Source: Bacteroidales bacterium (GTDB lineage: Bacteria > Bacteroidota > Bacteroidia > Bacteroidales > WCHB1-69). Taken from it: a DNA stretch of 33,974 nt. This document shows, in pieces, positions 1-7,019 of this stretch. The position numbers and the translations under genes were made by a program. The stretch covers positions 1-33,974 of the forward strand of contig JAGBPE010000158.1 of assembly GCA_017633495.1 (NCBI GenBank), written 5' to 3'. A model generated the notes under the pieces. That model had not been told where the DNA came from and ran no database searches. It was given only the letters and a program-made list of their open reading frames with translations. Each line of letters begins with the position of its first letter. Positions within the stretch are counted from its first letter, which is position 1.

Positions 1-684
1 CCACGCCGACGTGTAGGTGAGTCCGGGATAGCGCTTGATCTCCATGCGCCAACCCTGATCGTCAGTCAGATGGATGTGAAAATTGTTCATATTATGGAGC
101 GCCATCATGTCAATGTAGCGTTTCACAGAGTCGAAGGGCATGAAATGGCGGGCCACGTCGAGATGCATGCCGCGATAGGCGAACTGCGGGTAGTCTACGA
201 TGGTGCCAGAAGGGAATTGCACCATATCAGCCTTTTCGCCGACGGGAATACTCTTTCGCAGTATCTGGACACCATAGAAGACACCGGCTGCATCTGCCCC
301 TTTTACGATGATTTTGTCGGAGGTAATGCTGATTTTGTAGGATTCCGGCTGGGTGCAGACGTTCGTGTCCAACATCAGGTAGATGCCGGCGGCGGTCTTC
401 TGCGCTATCGGTCGCAACTGCAGCTTCATCCGCAAGAGATCAGAAATGTACTCCGCCAGGAACTCGGCCTCGCGCTTCAAAGAGTCGCCTTCCGCATAAA
501 AAATGATGGTATTCTCCGAAAGGGTGAAGGGGATATGGTTGGTCATCTTGACCTCCTTTGGCAATGGAATTACATGGTAATCAGCCATTTCTACTTTATC
601 TTTACAGCCTAAAAACAGACCGCAAAGAACGATTGCCATGCTTAACACCGAGAGCTTATGATATAGAAAACCTAATTTCATCAT
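1..684 (-). CDS. Beta-N-acetylhexosaminidase (GH20), lipoprotein, 3' end outside window
   Basis: This is the N-terminal 228 codons of a glycoside hydrolase family 20 enzyme, which removes terminal GlcNAc or GalNAc from glycans. I translated it from the minus strand. After the start MMKLGFLYHK comes a hydrophobic stretch and a lipobox-like GLFLGC, so the mature protein is probably a lipoprotein. Residues about 35-150 look like the GH20 N-terminal domain (ending near VFYGVQILRKS). The start of the catalytic barrel follows: YRGMHLDVARHF, then MNNFHIHLTDDQGWRMEI, both typical of GH20. The catalytic Asp-Glu pair lies beyond the window. Two ATGs are adjacent (682-684 and 679-681); the first is used here. 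A good Bacteroidota promoter lies just upstream. The family assignment is firm, but the substrate (host glycan, chitin or peptidoglycan fragment) cannot be told. Confidence 0.9.
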   Translation of the reverse strand, partial: MMKLGFLYHKLSVLSMAIVLCGLFLGCKDKVEMADYHVIPLPKEVKMTNHIPFTLSENTIIFYAEGDSLKREAEFLAEYISDLLRMKLQLRPIAQKTAAGIYLMLDTNVCTQPESYKISITSDKIIVKGADAAGVFYGVQILRKSIPVGEKADMVQFPSGTIVDYPQFAYRGMHLDVARHFMPFDSVKRYIDMMALHNMNNFHIHLTDDQGWRMEIKRYPGLTYTSAW

Positions 685-702
685 TACAAAAAATTTAAGC
701 TG

Positions 703-733
703 CAAATGTATATAAAATATGAATACACCCAAA
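703..733 (-). promoter_or_regulatory. Bacteroidota-type promoter for the GH20 gene
   Basis: On the minus strand TACATTTG (703-710) matches the -7 consensus TAnnTTTG exactly. A -33 type TTTG (730-733) lies 19 bases upstream. Transcription would start about 5-10 bases downstream of the -7 box, giving a 5' leader of roughly 10-20 bases before the ATG at 684. Confidence 0.65.
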
Positions 734-758
734 TAGTTATTTATTAACTGTTTGGGAC

Positions 759-790
759 AAAAAAAACGCTATCGATTCGGATCGATAGCG
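759..790 (-). terminator. Intrinsic terminator after the membrane-protein gene
   Basis: A perfect 10-bp stem (767-776 with 781-790) closes a 4-base loop. On the minus strand it is followed by eight T residues (759-766). It sits 27 bases past the stop of the 817-1920 gene and ends that transcript. The + strand also has a short T run (791-795), so it may work both ways, but no + strand gene ends here. Confidence 0.85.
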
Positions 791-816
791 TTTTTCCAAA
801 GGCAATTGCCTGATAA

Positions 817-1920
817 TTAGTCCACATCGGCGCGAGCCATAGCGTCTTTGTAGTACTTCTGGTTGACGAAAACGTCTTCCTTGTACGGGTTGATATGGCG
901 CTTCTTGGACTGTCCGATGATGTAGCACAACGCGATGATGTTGGTCACGAGTGCCAGAGCGCTGATGACGGTCATCATGGTCGGGTTGGCAGCCACTACA
1001 GAAGGATCGACTGTGGTACCCACAACGCCGTCAATGGCAGCTTGTCCGCCGGCAACGTACAGTTTCTCGACGGTAGCAACACCTTCGGGATAGAGGACGG
1101 GAAGCGTAGCCCAGTTGAACCACTGTTGACCGTCTTTGAAAGTCTCTTGGAAGAGCGGGAACACCTGAGCGAACATACACCAGATAGCCAAGGTGTTGGC
1201 ACGGTTCTGGATCCAACCGCCGCGGTTCCACAACAGAGCGGCCACCGTCGGGGCGAGCAGCAAAGCGACACCGCAGTACCAGCTGTGCGTCGGCAGGCAG
1301 TTGTAGGTGTAAGCGAAGTTCCAGATGTCGTAAATCACGATATAGACCCACGTCATGTCGGCCCAAATCATGTCTTTTTTGTCTTTGGAAGCATAGACAT
1401 TCCACCATGCGGTCATACAGAAGATGTTGATGATACCGGCCACGCCGTTCATCACATTGTGCCAACCGCCATATTGCCAAACGCCTTCAGAGGTGAGCCA
1501 CCATTGGTTCCAACCCATTGCGGCACTCTCGAAGTCGGAAGCGCAGGCAATCAGGATGTTGATGGCCACGATGATGAACGGAAACGGTTTAAACCAATGT
1601 TTGGCACCGATGCCCCATTTGTACTTGATCATCATAAAGCCGATACATCCGGCGGTAGCGGCATAGAGCTTGGCGTAGTGGAACCAGCCCTGCATATAGA
1701 CGTGGGTTTGGTTTTCCAACGCCCATTGCGCGCCGTTACGAACGCCCACGGCAATCGCAAGGAAGTAGGCCGTCAAGGCGACGGGAATGATCAGGAAGGT
1801 GAAGATGCCGCCGAACTTAGTGCGACGGGCGAACTCGTTAAACAGGATGAGACCCACGAGGACGACGAGCAGCATCCCCCACTGGGCCAGGGCGTGAGCC
1901 CCATAAACTTGGAAAAACAT
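817..1920 (-). CDS. Multi-pass Trp-rich membrane protein, DUF5692-like
   Basis: This is a 367-aa integral membrane protein with about eight hydrophobic segments, for example residues 14-28, 39-59, 114-126, 155-170, 188-205 and 308-330. It is notably rich in Trp and Tyr, with clusters such as GWNQWW and WQYGGWHNVMNG and an interior motif AWWNVYASKDKKDM. The C-terminal ~35 residues are charged and probably cytoplasmic. From memory it resembles the uncharacterised family DUF5692; I cannot verify this without a profile search. The role is unknown. It is the last gene of a minus-strand run before the terminator at 759-790. Its start lies 31 bases after the S23-like gene, with no separate promoter box in that gap, so co-transcription is likely. 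It is not a typical transporter or respiratory subunit. Confidence 0.75.
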   Translation of the reverse strand: MFFQVYGAHALAQWGMLLVVLVGLILFNEFARRTKFGGIFTFLIIPVALTAYFLAIAVGVRNGAQWALENQTHVYMQGWFHYAKLYAATAGCIGFMMIKYKWGIGAKHWFKPFPFIIVAINILIACASDFESAAMGWNQWWLTSEGVWQYGGWHNVMNGVAGIINIFCMTAWWNVYASKDKKDMIWADMTWVYIVIYDIWNFAYTYNCLPTHSWYCGVALLLAPTVAALLWNRGGWIQNRANTLAIWCMFAQVFPLFQETFKDGQQWFNWATLPVLYPEGVATVEKLYVAGGQAAIDGVVGTTVDPSVVAANPTMMTVISALALVTNIIALCYIIGQSKKRHINPYKEDVFVNQKYYKDAMARADVD

Positions 1921-1951
1921 AGCGGTTAAAATTTAAGTTAGGTATTTCATG

Positions 1952-2374
1952 TTAGTTAGCCTTCGGCTGTTGGTTAGCTTCGCTGTTGGTTTTGTTGTTT
2001 TTGTTAATATCATAATTGCGAAGGCGGGACATGAATGATGCTATTTTTATAGATATGTCCGTACAACGTTCGCGTAATGATTTGGCTGTTTCAATATTTA
2101 TATATCCTAAATCTTCTGCCACATAAAGCATACTCTTTACTTCTCCACAAGAGCCATATGAAATGTTCAGATAGCTTAACAATTGCCTATTGTCTTTAGA
2201 ATTTTTACTTTTATCAAAACCCTCTGCTATGTTATTCATTATTGAAATAACAGCACGTTGAATCTGATTGTTAAAGCCAAAATCCTTACATGTGGCAAAT
2301 TGGGCATAAATATCTTTAACAAGCCCCCTTGCCAATTGCCAAACTACCAAATCTTCAAAATCATATATTTTCAT
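1952..2374 (-). CDS. Four-helix bundle protein (S23 / 23S rRNA intervening-sequence family)
   Basis: This 140-aa protein has the hallmarks of the S23/IVP four-helix-bundle family (TIGR02436 type). These are an N-terminal FEDLVVWQLARGLVKDIY helix, QIQRAVISIMNNIAEGF (residues about 37-53) and SYLNISYGSCGEVKSMLYVAEDLGYI (67-92). Members were first noted inside intervening sequences of 23S rRNA genes, but many are stand-alone genes of unknown role; no rRNA is visible here. The last ~12 codons (NSEANQQPKAN) are encoded by GAA-loop mini-hairpin repeat units that continue into the spacer. The tail is therefore probably repeat-derived rather than conserved. It lies between two membrane-protein genes on the same strand. 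Confidence 0.85.
   Translation of the reverse strand: MKIYDFEDLVVWQLARGLVKDIYAQFATCKDFGFNNQIQRAVISIMNNIAEGFDKSKNSKDNRQLLSYLNISYGSCGEVKSMLYVAEDLGYINIETAKSLRERCTDISIKIASFMSRLRNYDINKNNKTNSEANQQPKAN
1958..1984 (-). repeat. Two GAA-loop mini-hairpin repeat units inside a CDS tail
   Basis: On the minus strand AGC-GAA-GCT (1976-1984) and AGCC-GAA-GGCT (1958-1968) are separated by AACCAAC. Both are perfect small hairpins with a GAA loop. They belong to the same spacer repeat family seen at 2406-2497, 2845-2899 and 7012-7018. Confidence 0.7.
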
Positions 2375-2405
2375 AACACTGACTAATCAACATTTACCTA
2401 GCAAC

Positions 2406-2497
2406 AGCGAAGCTAATCAACACGCAGTAATCAACACGCAGTAATCAACACGCAGTAATCAACACGCAGTGATCAACACGCAGTGATCAACACGCAG
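2406..2497. repeat. Six 14-bp tandem repeats plus one hairpin unit
   Basis: Six head-to-tail 14-bp units run from 2414 to 2497. The first four are TAATCAACACGCAG and the last two TGATCAACACGCAG. A hairpin unit AGC-GAA-GCT precedes them at 2406-2414. Each 14-mer together with the next base contains AC-GCA-GT, a minimal hairpin with a GNA loop; where a G follows, the stem grows to CAC-GCA-GTG. The array fills nearly the whole spacer between the genes ending at 2374 and 2487 and overlaps the last codons and stop of the latter. Confidence 0.9.
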
Positions 2498-2822
2498 TGA
2501 CTTTACGTTCCTTCAAAATGGCGTAAACCGCCCAAACCGCGGTGAGGACCAGCGACATGGGGACACCGACGGTGAGCAGTTCGCGGAGCATGACTGGAAA
2601 GCCACCGGTTTCGAGGGCGGTGAAGAAGGGGTACTGCCAGGTGAGCTCGCCATTGATGATGTGATCGACGATGAGGAGGACCGTGCCGCCCCAGAGCATT
2701 TTCTCCAATGTCGGAATCTGCCGTTTCAACGCGGAATCGGCGGTCTCGATGCTTTTTTCATTGACTTTTCTGTATGCGCTGGTCACTATCGCCTGCGCCA
2801 TGGGTACTATAAAACAGGACAT
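2487..2822 (-). CDS. Small membrane protein of unknown function
   Basis: This 111-aa protein is not recognised. It has an N-terminal hydrophobic or amphipathic stretch (SCFIVPMAQAIVTSAY), a charged region (residues 18-41) and two probable membrane helices (about 42-57, WGGTVLLIVDHIING, and 84-104, VGVPMSLVLTAVWAVYAIL). The C-terminus ends KERKVTAC, and its last codons (TVAC region) and TGA stop lie in the 14-bp repeat array, so its end could vary with repeat number. An internal Met at residue 8 (2801) is an alternative start. It sits within a minus-strand run between a secreted protein and an S23-like protein. No promoter box lies directly upstream, so it is probably co-transcribed from the promoter at 3663-3670. 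Confidence 0.6.
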   Translation of the reverse strand: MSCFIVPMAQAIVTSAYRKVNEKSIETADSALKRQIPTLEKMLWGGTVLLIVDHIINGELTWQYPFFTALETGGFPVMLRELLTVGVPMSLVLTAVWAVYAILKERKVTAC

Positions 2823-2844
2823 ATTCGTTGTTTTTTTGTTTGTT

Positions 2845-2899
2845 ACTTCGTGTTGGTTAGCCTTCGGATGTTAGTTAGCTTCGCTGTTGGTTACTTCGT
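2845..2899 (-). repeat. GAA-loop mini-hairpin repeats filling a spacer
   Basis: Four units lie in 55 bases on the minus strand: AC-GAA-GT (2893-2899), AGC-GAA-GCT (2877-2885), CC-GAA-GG (2861-2867) and AC-GAA-GT (2845-2851). They are separated by AACC/AACT linkers. The first unit overlaps the last codons (NTK and stop) of the 2891-3643 gene. Confidence 0.75.
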
Positions 2900-3643
2900 G
2901 TTGGTGATTTGGGAGTTGTGGTAGGTGAAGGCCATGTGGCTGAGAAATTCATTCATTAGCAGGTCTTCGGAGAAGGTGCTGCCGAAGAGGTACGGGTTTT
3001 CGAGCATGAACTCCCGCATCAGTTCGTTGTTCACAAGTTGGTAGGAGTTGTCAGAGTAGTCGAAGTTCCGCCAATCGGGGTCGATTTTCCGGCCGTTGAC
3101 GATGATTTCCTCGGGTGCGTCAGAATAGACCAGTCCTTGACCGGCGATTTCCATACAGAGGCGCATGGTGGGTACAGCGGCAGAGACATAGTACAAGGGA
3201 CGCATCTCTCGAAATCGATTGACATTTATCCAATCACTGTAGTCGTCGTATCTGCATGCCTGAGGCTGAATGACGGGTTCAATGACGTAACAACCTCTCA
3301 CCATTCTTCCTAACCTGCTGTAAACCATGCTATTTTCTGGCAAGTTGTTTGATGGATTGGGATTTCGGTACACCAGAGTCATTTTATCGCGATCAAAGCT
3401 GGAAATGGGCACCGCCGTGTCACCTTCGTTCACAATCTCCGCCTGAATACGAAGATATACATGTCCACGATCGTAGGAAGGGATAAGGACTTCACCCAAC
3501 CGCATTTTCTCGGGTTCCCAAATTTTGTCCGTAACATTGCTGATTTCCAATGACTTGAACTTAATGGAAACCTGTGCCGCGCAAGGCAGGGTTGCGAAGC
3601 AGCATACGACGGCAATGGCTGATATGAGAATTCGTTTATACAT
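2891..3643 (-). CDS. Secreted protein of unknown function
   Basis: This 250-aa protein has a clear Sec signal peptide: MYKRILIS, a hydrophobic core, and a likely cleavage after CAAQ around residue 24. No lipobox is present. The mature part looks beta-rich, with stretches such as HVYLRIQAEIVNEGDTAVPI (residues about 61-80) that resemble an immunoglobulin-like or DUF-type fold described only as periplasmic. I do not recognise the family. It has three or four Cys (for example in RGCYVIEPVIQPQACRYDD) that could form disulfides. The last codons (NTK) coincide with a mini-hairpin repeat. A -7 box lies 20 bases upstream, so this is probably the first gene of the downstream block (2822, 2374, 1920), separate from hypA. 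Confidence 0.75.
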   Translation of the reverse strand: MYKRILISAIAVVCCFATLPCAAQVSIKFKSLEISNVTDKIWEPEKMRLGEVLIPSYDRGHVYLRIQAEIVNEGDTAVPISSFDRDKMTLVYRNPNPSNNLPENSMVYSRLGRMVRGCYVIEPVIQPQACRYDDYSDWINVNRFREMRPLYYVSAAVPTMRLCMEIAGQGLVYSDAPEEIIVNGRKIDPDWRNFDYSDNSYQLVNNELMREFMLENPYLFGSTFSEDLLMNEFLSHMAFTYHNSQITNTK

Positions 3644-3662
3644 TGTTTCAACTTTTAGATTG

Positions 3663-3670
3663 CAAAATTA
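3663..3670 (-). promoter_or_regulatory. -7 promoter box for the secreted-protein block
   Basis: TAATTTTG on the minus strand matches TAnnTTTG. It is 20 bases upstream of the ATG at 3643. A TTG about 22 bases further upstream could serve as the -33 element, but this part is weak. Confidence 0.5.
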
Positions 3671-3693
3671 CATTTTTTTCCGACCAACCCCAC

Positions 3694-3721
3694 AACTACT
3701 AACTACTAACTGCTAACTACT
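3694..3721. repeat. Heptamer tandem repeat at the hypA 3' end
   Basis: Four 7-bp units AACTACT, AACTACT, AACTGCT and AACTACT run head to tail, with a degenerate fifth (AACTCTT, 3722-3728). The hypA stop codon (3706-3708) lies inside the array, so the last HypA residues VVSS are repeat-encoded. Confidence 0.8.
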
Positions 3722-4053
3722 AACTCTTTTATTTCGACTTCGTTTCCCCGCAGTAGCCATGTGTTCCCGCTGTGGCAGTGGGGGCACGTCTTTCCGTGTT
3801 TCACCGTCTCGTACTCCTGTTTGCAGTCGTCGCACCAGGTGACAGCCGGGATAATGTTGCATTTCAGCTCGCAACCCTTCAGCAACTCCTCTTTGTCGGC
3901 GGCCCAGCGCCAGCAGTCGGTGAGCAGATGTGGCACCACCGTTGATACCTCCCCAATGTCCATCACCACGGTGGAAACGTGTTCCACGTGGTTCTCCGCC
4001 GCCACCGCTTTGACATCGCGGATGATATAGAAGACGATACCGAGTTCGTGCAT
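3706..4053 (-). CDS. hypA: Hydrogenase/urease nickel metallochaperone HypA
   Basis: HypA inserts nickel into NiFe hydrogenase (and in some bacteria urease) precursors, working with the GTPase HypB. This 115-aa protein has the family length and starts MHELGI, where Met1-His2-Glu3 supply the nickel site. The zinc site is Cys74-x2-Cys77 and Cys90-x2-Cys93 (TWCDDC and CPHC). GEVSTVVPHLL is a typical internal motif. It starts two bases after the stop of the large oxidoreductase gene, and hypB lies just upstream of that, so all three are probably one transcript. The extreme C-terminus is encoded by a heptamer repeat. No hydrogenase or urease structural gene is in the window, so the client enzyme is unknown. 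Confidence 0.93.
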   Translation of the reverse strand: MHELGIVFYIIRDVKAVAAENHVEHVSTVVMDIGEVSTVVPHLLTDCWRWAADKEELLKGCELKCNIIPAVTWCDDCKQEYETVKHGKTCPHCHSGNTWLLRGNEVEIKELVVSS

Positions 4054-4055
4054 TT

Positions 4056-6995
4056 TTACTTCTTAAAAACAATCTTCGCGGCTCGCTTGAGCATATACGG
4101 CAAAATTCCGCTGAACTTGTCCTCGGAGGTGCGCATGATACTGGCTTCGGGGTGCTCGCGGAAGAGGTGAATGGCATCGAAAGCGCACTTGGTGGTGCAG
4201 ATGCCGCAGCCGATGCAGCGGTTTTCGTCAACCACGGAAGCACCACAGCTCAAGCAACGGGACGTCTCTGTGCGTACCTGCTCCTCAGTGAGCATGAGCG
4301 TATATTCACGGAACTTGTCGGTCTGCTCCGACACACCCTCCACTTGACGGGATGAGTTGTCGTAAGATTCTACCACAATGTCGTCCTTGTCGAGCTCGAT
4401 GAAGTCGCGGCGGTTGCGTCCGATGGTCATGTGACCGTGCTGCACGTAGCGATGCAGACTCTCGGCGGCTTCCTTACCAGCGGCAATGGCGTCGATGGCG
4501 AACTTCGGACCCGTGAAGCAGTCGCCGCCCACGAAGATGTCCTCTTCGGCGGTCTGGTAGGTCAGTTTGTCGGCCACGGGATAGACGCCGCGCACAAATT
4601 CCACTTTCGTATCTTTGAGCAGATCCTTGAGGATGACGGTCTGGCCGATGGCGAAAATCACCATATCCGCATCAAGCACAATCAATTCATCCTCATTATA
4701 TTGCGGTTTGAAACGGTGTTCTTTATCGTAAACGGATGTGCATTTCTTGAAAACGATGCCATTGACTTTTTCTCCCACTAATTCCACGTCATTTCCATTT
4801 CTTTCCTCATGCCACCACACATGTTCGCCGATTACCTCTTTAGGTCCCCAACCGGTTTTGATTTCCACACCGTCTTCACGTGCCTCGCGGCGTTCCTCTA
4901 AGGAGGCGGGCATAATGTCTTCGGTTTCCAAAGAGACCATGGTAACGGAGGCGGCTCCACTGCGTTTGGCCACACGCGCCGCGTCAATTGCCACATTACC
5001 GCCACCCACTACAACAATTTTTCGCTCTTCAATATCATATAAACGTTCTGTTGACAAGCCATACGACACTCCCTTGATTTCATTAGCCAAGTTAGAAAAC
5101 CATTTTCCACAATTCGCACCATGGAGGAAGTCAATAGCCGTGATAACACCAAAAAAGTCTTCACCAGGGATGCCAGGCAATTTGCCGCCCTGACAGCCGA
5201 TAGCCACGTAGAATCCTTTATAGCCTTGCTCTCTAAGTTGCTGGATCGTAATATCTTTGCCGACTTCCACGCCCGTGTGGATTTCCACACCGATCTCGCG
5301 CATGATGTCGATTTCAGCCTTGATGACGGATTTGTCAAGCTTATACGATGGGATGCCGTATTGCAGCATACCGCCGGGGATTTCGTTTTTCTCGAAAACA
5401 GTGGGTTTATAGCCCATCGTGGCGAGGTAGTAGGCGCAGCTCAGACCGGCAGGACCGCCACCGATGATGGCAATTTTTTCCTCCCATTGCTGTTGTACGT
5501 TCGAACAAATGTTCACCTCAGGAACGAAGCGGGTCTCCGCTTTCAAATCCTGTTCGGCAATGAACTTCTTCACCGCATCTATGGCGATGGGTTGGTCGAT
5601 GGTGCCACGCGTGCAGGCATCCTCGCAGCGACGGTTGCAGACGCGTCCACAGACCGCCGGGAATGGGTTCTCGCGCTTAATCAGTTCCAAAGCTTCGGTG
5701 TATTTGCCTTCCGCAGCCTTCTTCAGATAGCCTTGCACCGCAATATGCGCCGGACAGGCCGTTTTACAAGGTGCTGTACCCGTCGGATAGCAGTTGATGC
5801 GGTTCTTGTCACGATAGTCCTCGTCCCACTTCTCCGGTCCCCACTTCTTGGCATCGGGGAGTTCCTGCTTCGGATAGGTCTGCTCACCGTGCTTGGTGCA
5901 GAGTTTCTGTCCCAGACGGACAGCACCTGCGGGACAGTATTCCACGCAGCGACCGCAAGCTACGCAGTTCGCGGGCTCGACCTTCGCTACGTAAGCACTG
6001 CGGGACATGTTCGGGGTGTTAAAGAGTTGTGATGTGCGTAAAGCGTTGCAAATCTTAATGTTACAATTGCATATTGCGAAAATCTTCCCTTCGCCATCTA
6101 TATTGGTCACCTGATGCACAAAACCGTGATCCTCAGCCTTTTTCAAGATAGCCATGGCCTCGTCGTAGGTGATGTAGTGACCGCGGTTGGTCTCCACCAA
6201 ATATTCGGCCATATCGCCCACGCCGATACACCAGTCGCGGTAGTCGTCGGCGCAGCCTTCTTCAAGTTTCTTGCGTCCATAACGGCAGCTGCAGATTCCC
6301 ACCGCCAAGTGACCTTCGTAGCGTTTGAGCCAGTAGGAAATATGCTCAATATCAGCTGTTTGGTTCTCCATGGAGATAGCCTTCTCTACGGGAATCACGT
6401 GCATGCCGATGCCTGATCCACCCATAGGTACTAACGGGGTAACCTTCTCCAACGGCAGGAACGTCATGCGCTCGAAGAACATGGCCAGCTCGGGGTGCTT
6501 GTCCATGAGCTCAACGTTCATGTTGGTATATTCGGCACTGCCGGGCACGAACATCGGCACCCAGTAGATGCGGGCGTCACGCTCGAACGAGGTGCCCGCC
6601 ACAGGGCCTTCCTTGGTGTATTTGTCGCCATAGTCGTACTCCAGCATTCCGAAAAACGCCAGCTTGTCGAGTAGCTCGTCAAAAGACTTGTCATCCGGAG
6701 TATAATGCTTTTTGGCATTCCATTCGTGGAGCTCAGCATAACTATGGTGTTCTCTCACTTTGAAGAAATTGCCGGGCAGCAGGTCGAGGAGCAGGTCGAG
6801 CGATGCTTCGCGGGTTACGGCGTCCATTTCATCCTCAAAGATGCAGGCGAGCCCCCAATACTCGGGTGCATCGGTGGTCATCTTGATTTTTCCAGGAACG
6901 CGGTCCGTGACGTGACGGACGAATTTCAGGAGTTTTGGGTTCGGGTTCTTGTCGCCCTTGTGTTTCGGGACGAACTTGGTGGACATTTCAGGCAT
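4056..6995 (-). CDS. Multidomain Fe-S/FAD/NAD(P)H oxidoreductase (GltD/NfnB-like)
   Basis: This 979-aa cytoplasmic electron-transfer protein combines several modules. Residues 1-330 are a domain I do not recognise, with clustered Cys at 235, 237, 248 and 256 and again at 309, 311 and 316. A 4Fe-4S motif CVACGRCVEYC is at 344-354. A GltD-type N-terminal Fe-S region (Cys 410, 414, 449, 453, 457 and 461) follows. An FAD-binding IIGGGPAGLSCAYYL is at about 510-524 and an NAD(P)-binding VVVGGGNVAIDAARVAKR at about 661-678. A C-terminal ferredoxin part (CLSC at 914-917, CIGCGICTTKC at 927-937) ends the protein. The FAD/NAD(P) core matches glutamate synthase small subunit and NfnB relatives, but no glutamate synthase large subunit is present. 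Its position between hypB and hypA suggests a link to a nickel enzyme or hydrogen metabolism; this is inference. The electron donor and acceptor are unknown. Confidence 0.88.
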   Translation of the reverse strand: MPEMSTKFVPKHKGDKNPNPKLLKFVRHVTDRVPGKIKMTTDAPEYWGLACIFEDEMDAVTREASLDLLLDLLPGNFFKVREHHSYAELHEWNAKKHYTPDDKSFDELLDKLAFFGMLEYDYGDKYTKEGPVAGTSFERDARIYWVPMFVPGSAEYTNMNVELMDKHPELAMFFERMTFLPLEKVTPLVPMGGSGIGMHVIPVEKAISMENQTADIEHISYWLKRYEGHLAVGICSCRYGRKKLEEGCADDYRDWCIGVGDMAEYLVETNRGHYITYDEAMAILKKAEDHGFVHQVTNIDGEGKIFAICNCNIKICNALRTSQLFNTPNMSRSAYVAKVEPANCVACGRCVEYCPAGAVRLGQKLCTKHGEQTYPKQELPDAKKWGPEKWDEDYRDKNRINCYPTGTAPCKTACPAHIAVQGYLKKAAEGKYTEALELIKRENPFPAVCGRVCNRRCEDACTRGTIDQPIAIDAVKKFIAEQDLKAETRFVPEVNICSNVQQQWEEKIAIIGGGPAGLSCAYYLATMGYKPTVFEKNEIPGGMLQYGIPSYKLDKSVIKAEIDIMREIGVEIHTGVEVGKDITIQQLREQGYKGFYVAIGCQGGKLPGIPGEDFFGVITAIDFLHGANCGKWFSNLANEIKGVSYGLSTERLYDIEERKIVVVGGGNVAIDAARVAKRSGAASVTMVSLETEDIMPASLEERREAREDGVEIKTGWGPKEVIGEHVWWHEERNGNDVELVGEKVNGIVFKKCTSVYDKEHRFKPQYNEDELIVLDADMVIFAIGQTVILKDLLKDTKVEFVRGVYPVADKLTYQTAEEDIFVGGDCFTGPKFAIDAIAAGKEAAESLHRYVQHGHMTIGRNRRDFIELDKDDIVVESYDNSSRQVEGVSEQTDKFREYTLMLTEEQVRTETSRCLSCGASVVDENRCIGCGICTTKCAFDAIHLFREHPEASIMRTSEDKFSGILPYMLKRAAKIVFKK

Positions 6996-7011
6996 ATACT
7001 TCTTGTTTATT

Positions 7012-7018
7012 ACTTCGT
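7012..7018 (-). repeat. Single GAA-loop mini-hairpin unit after hypB
   Basis: AC-GAA-GT on the minus strand lies one base beyond the hypB stop (7020-7022 on +, read TAA on minus), in the 24-base spacer to the oxidoreductase start. It matches the units at 2845-2851 and 2893-2899, including the flanking AAC and TAA. Confidence 0.5.
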
Positions 7019-7019
7019 G

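Noticed and set aside
895..1929. 344-codon + strand open frame opposite the membrane-protein gene
   Set aside because: It gives a His/Asp/Gly-rich translation typical of a reverse-complement shadow, while the minus strand shows coherent membrane helices and a terminator.
1952..2374. Hidden 23S rRNA intervening sequence
   Set aside because: The S23-like gene is flanked by ordinary protein genes; no rRNA sequence is recognisable nearby.
2406..2497. CRISPR-like array
   Set aside because: Units are 14 bp and directly abutting with no unique spacers, and no cas genes are present.
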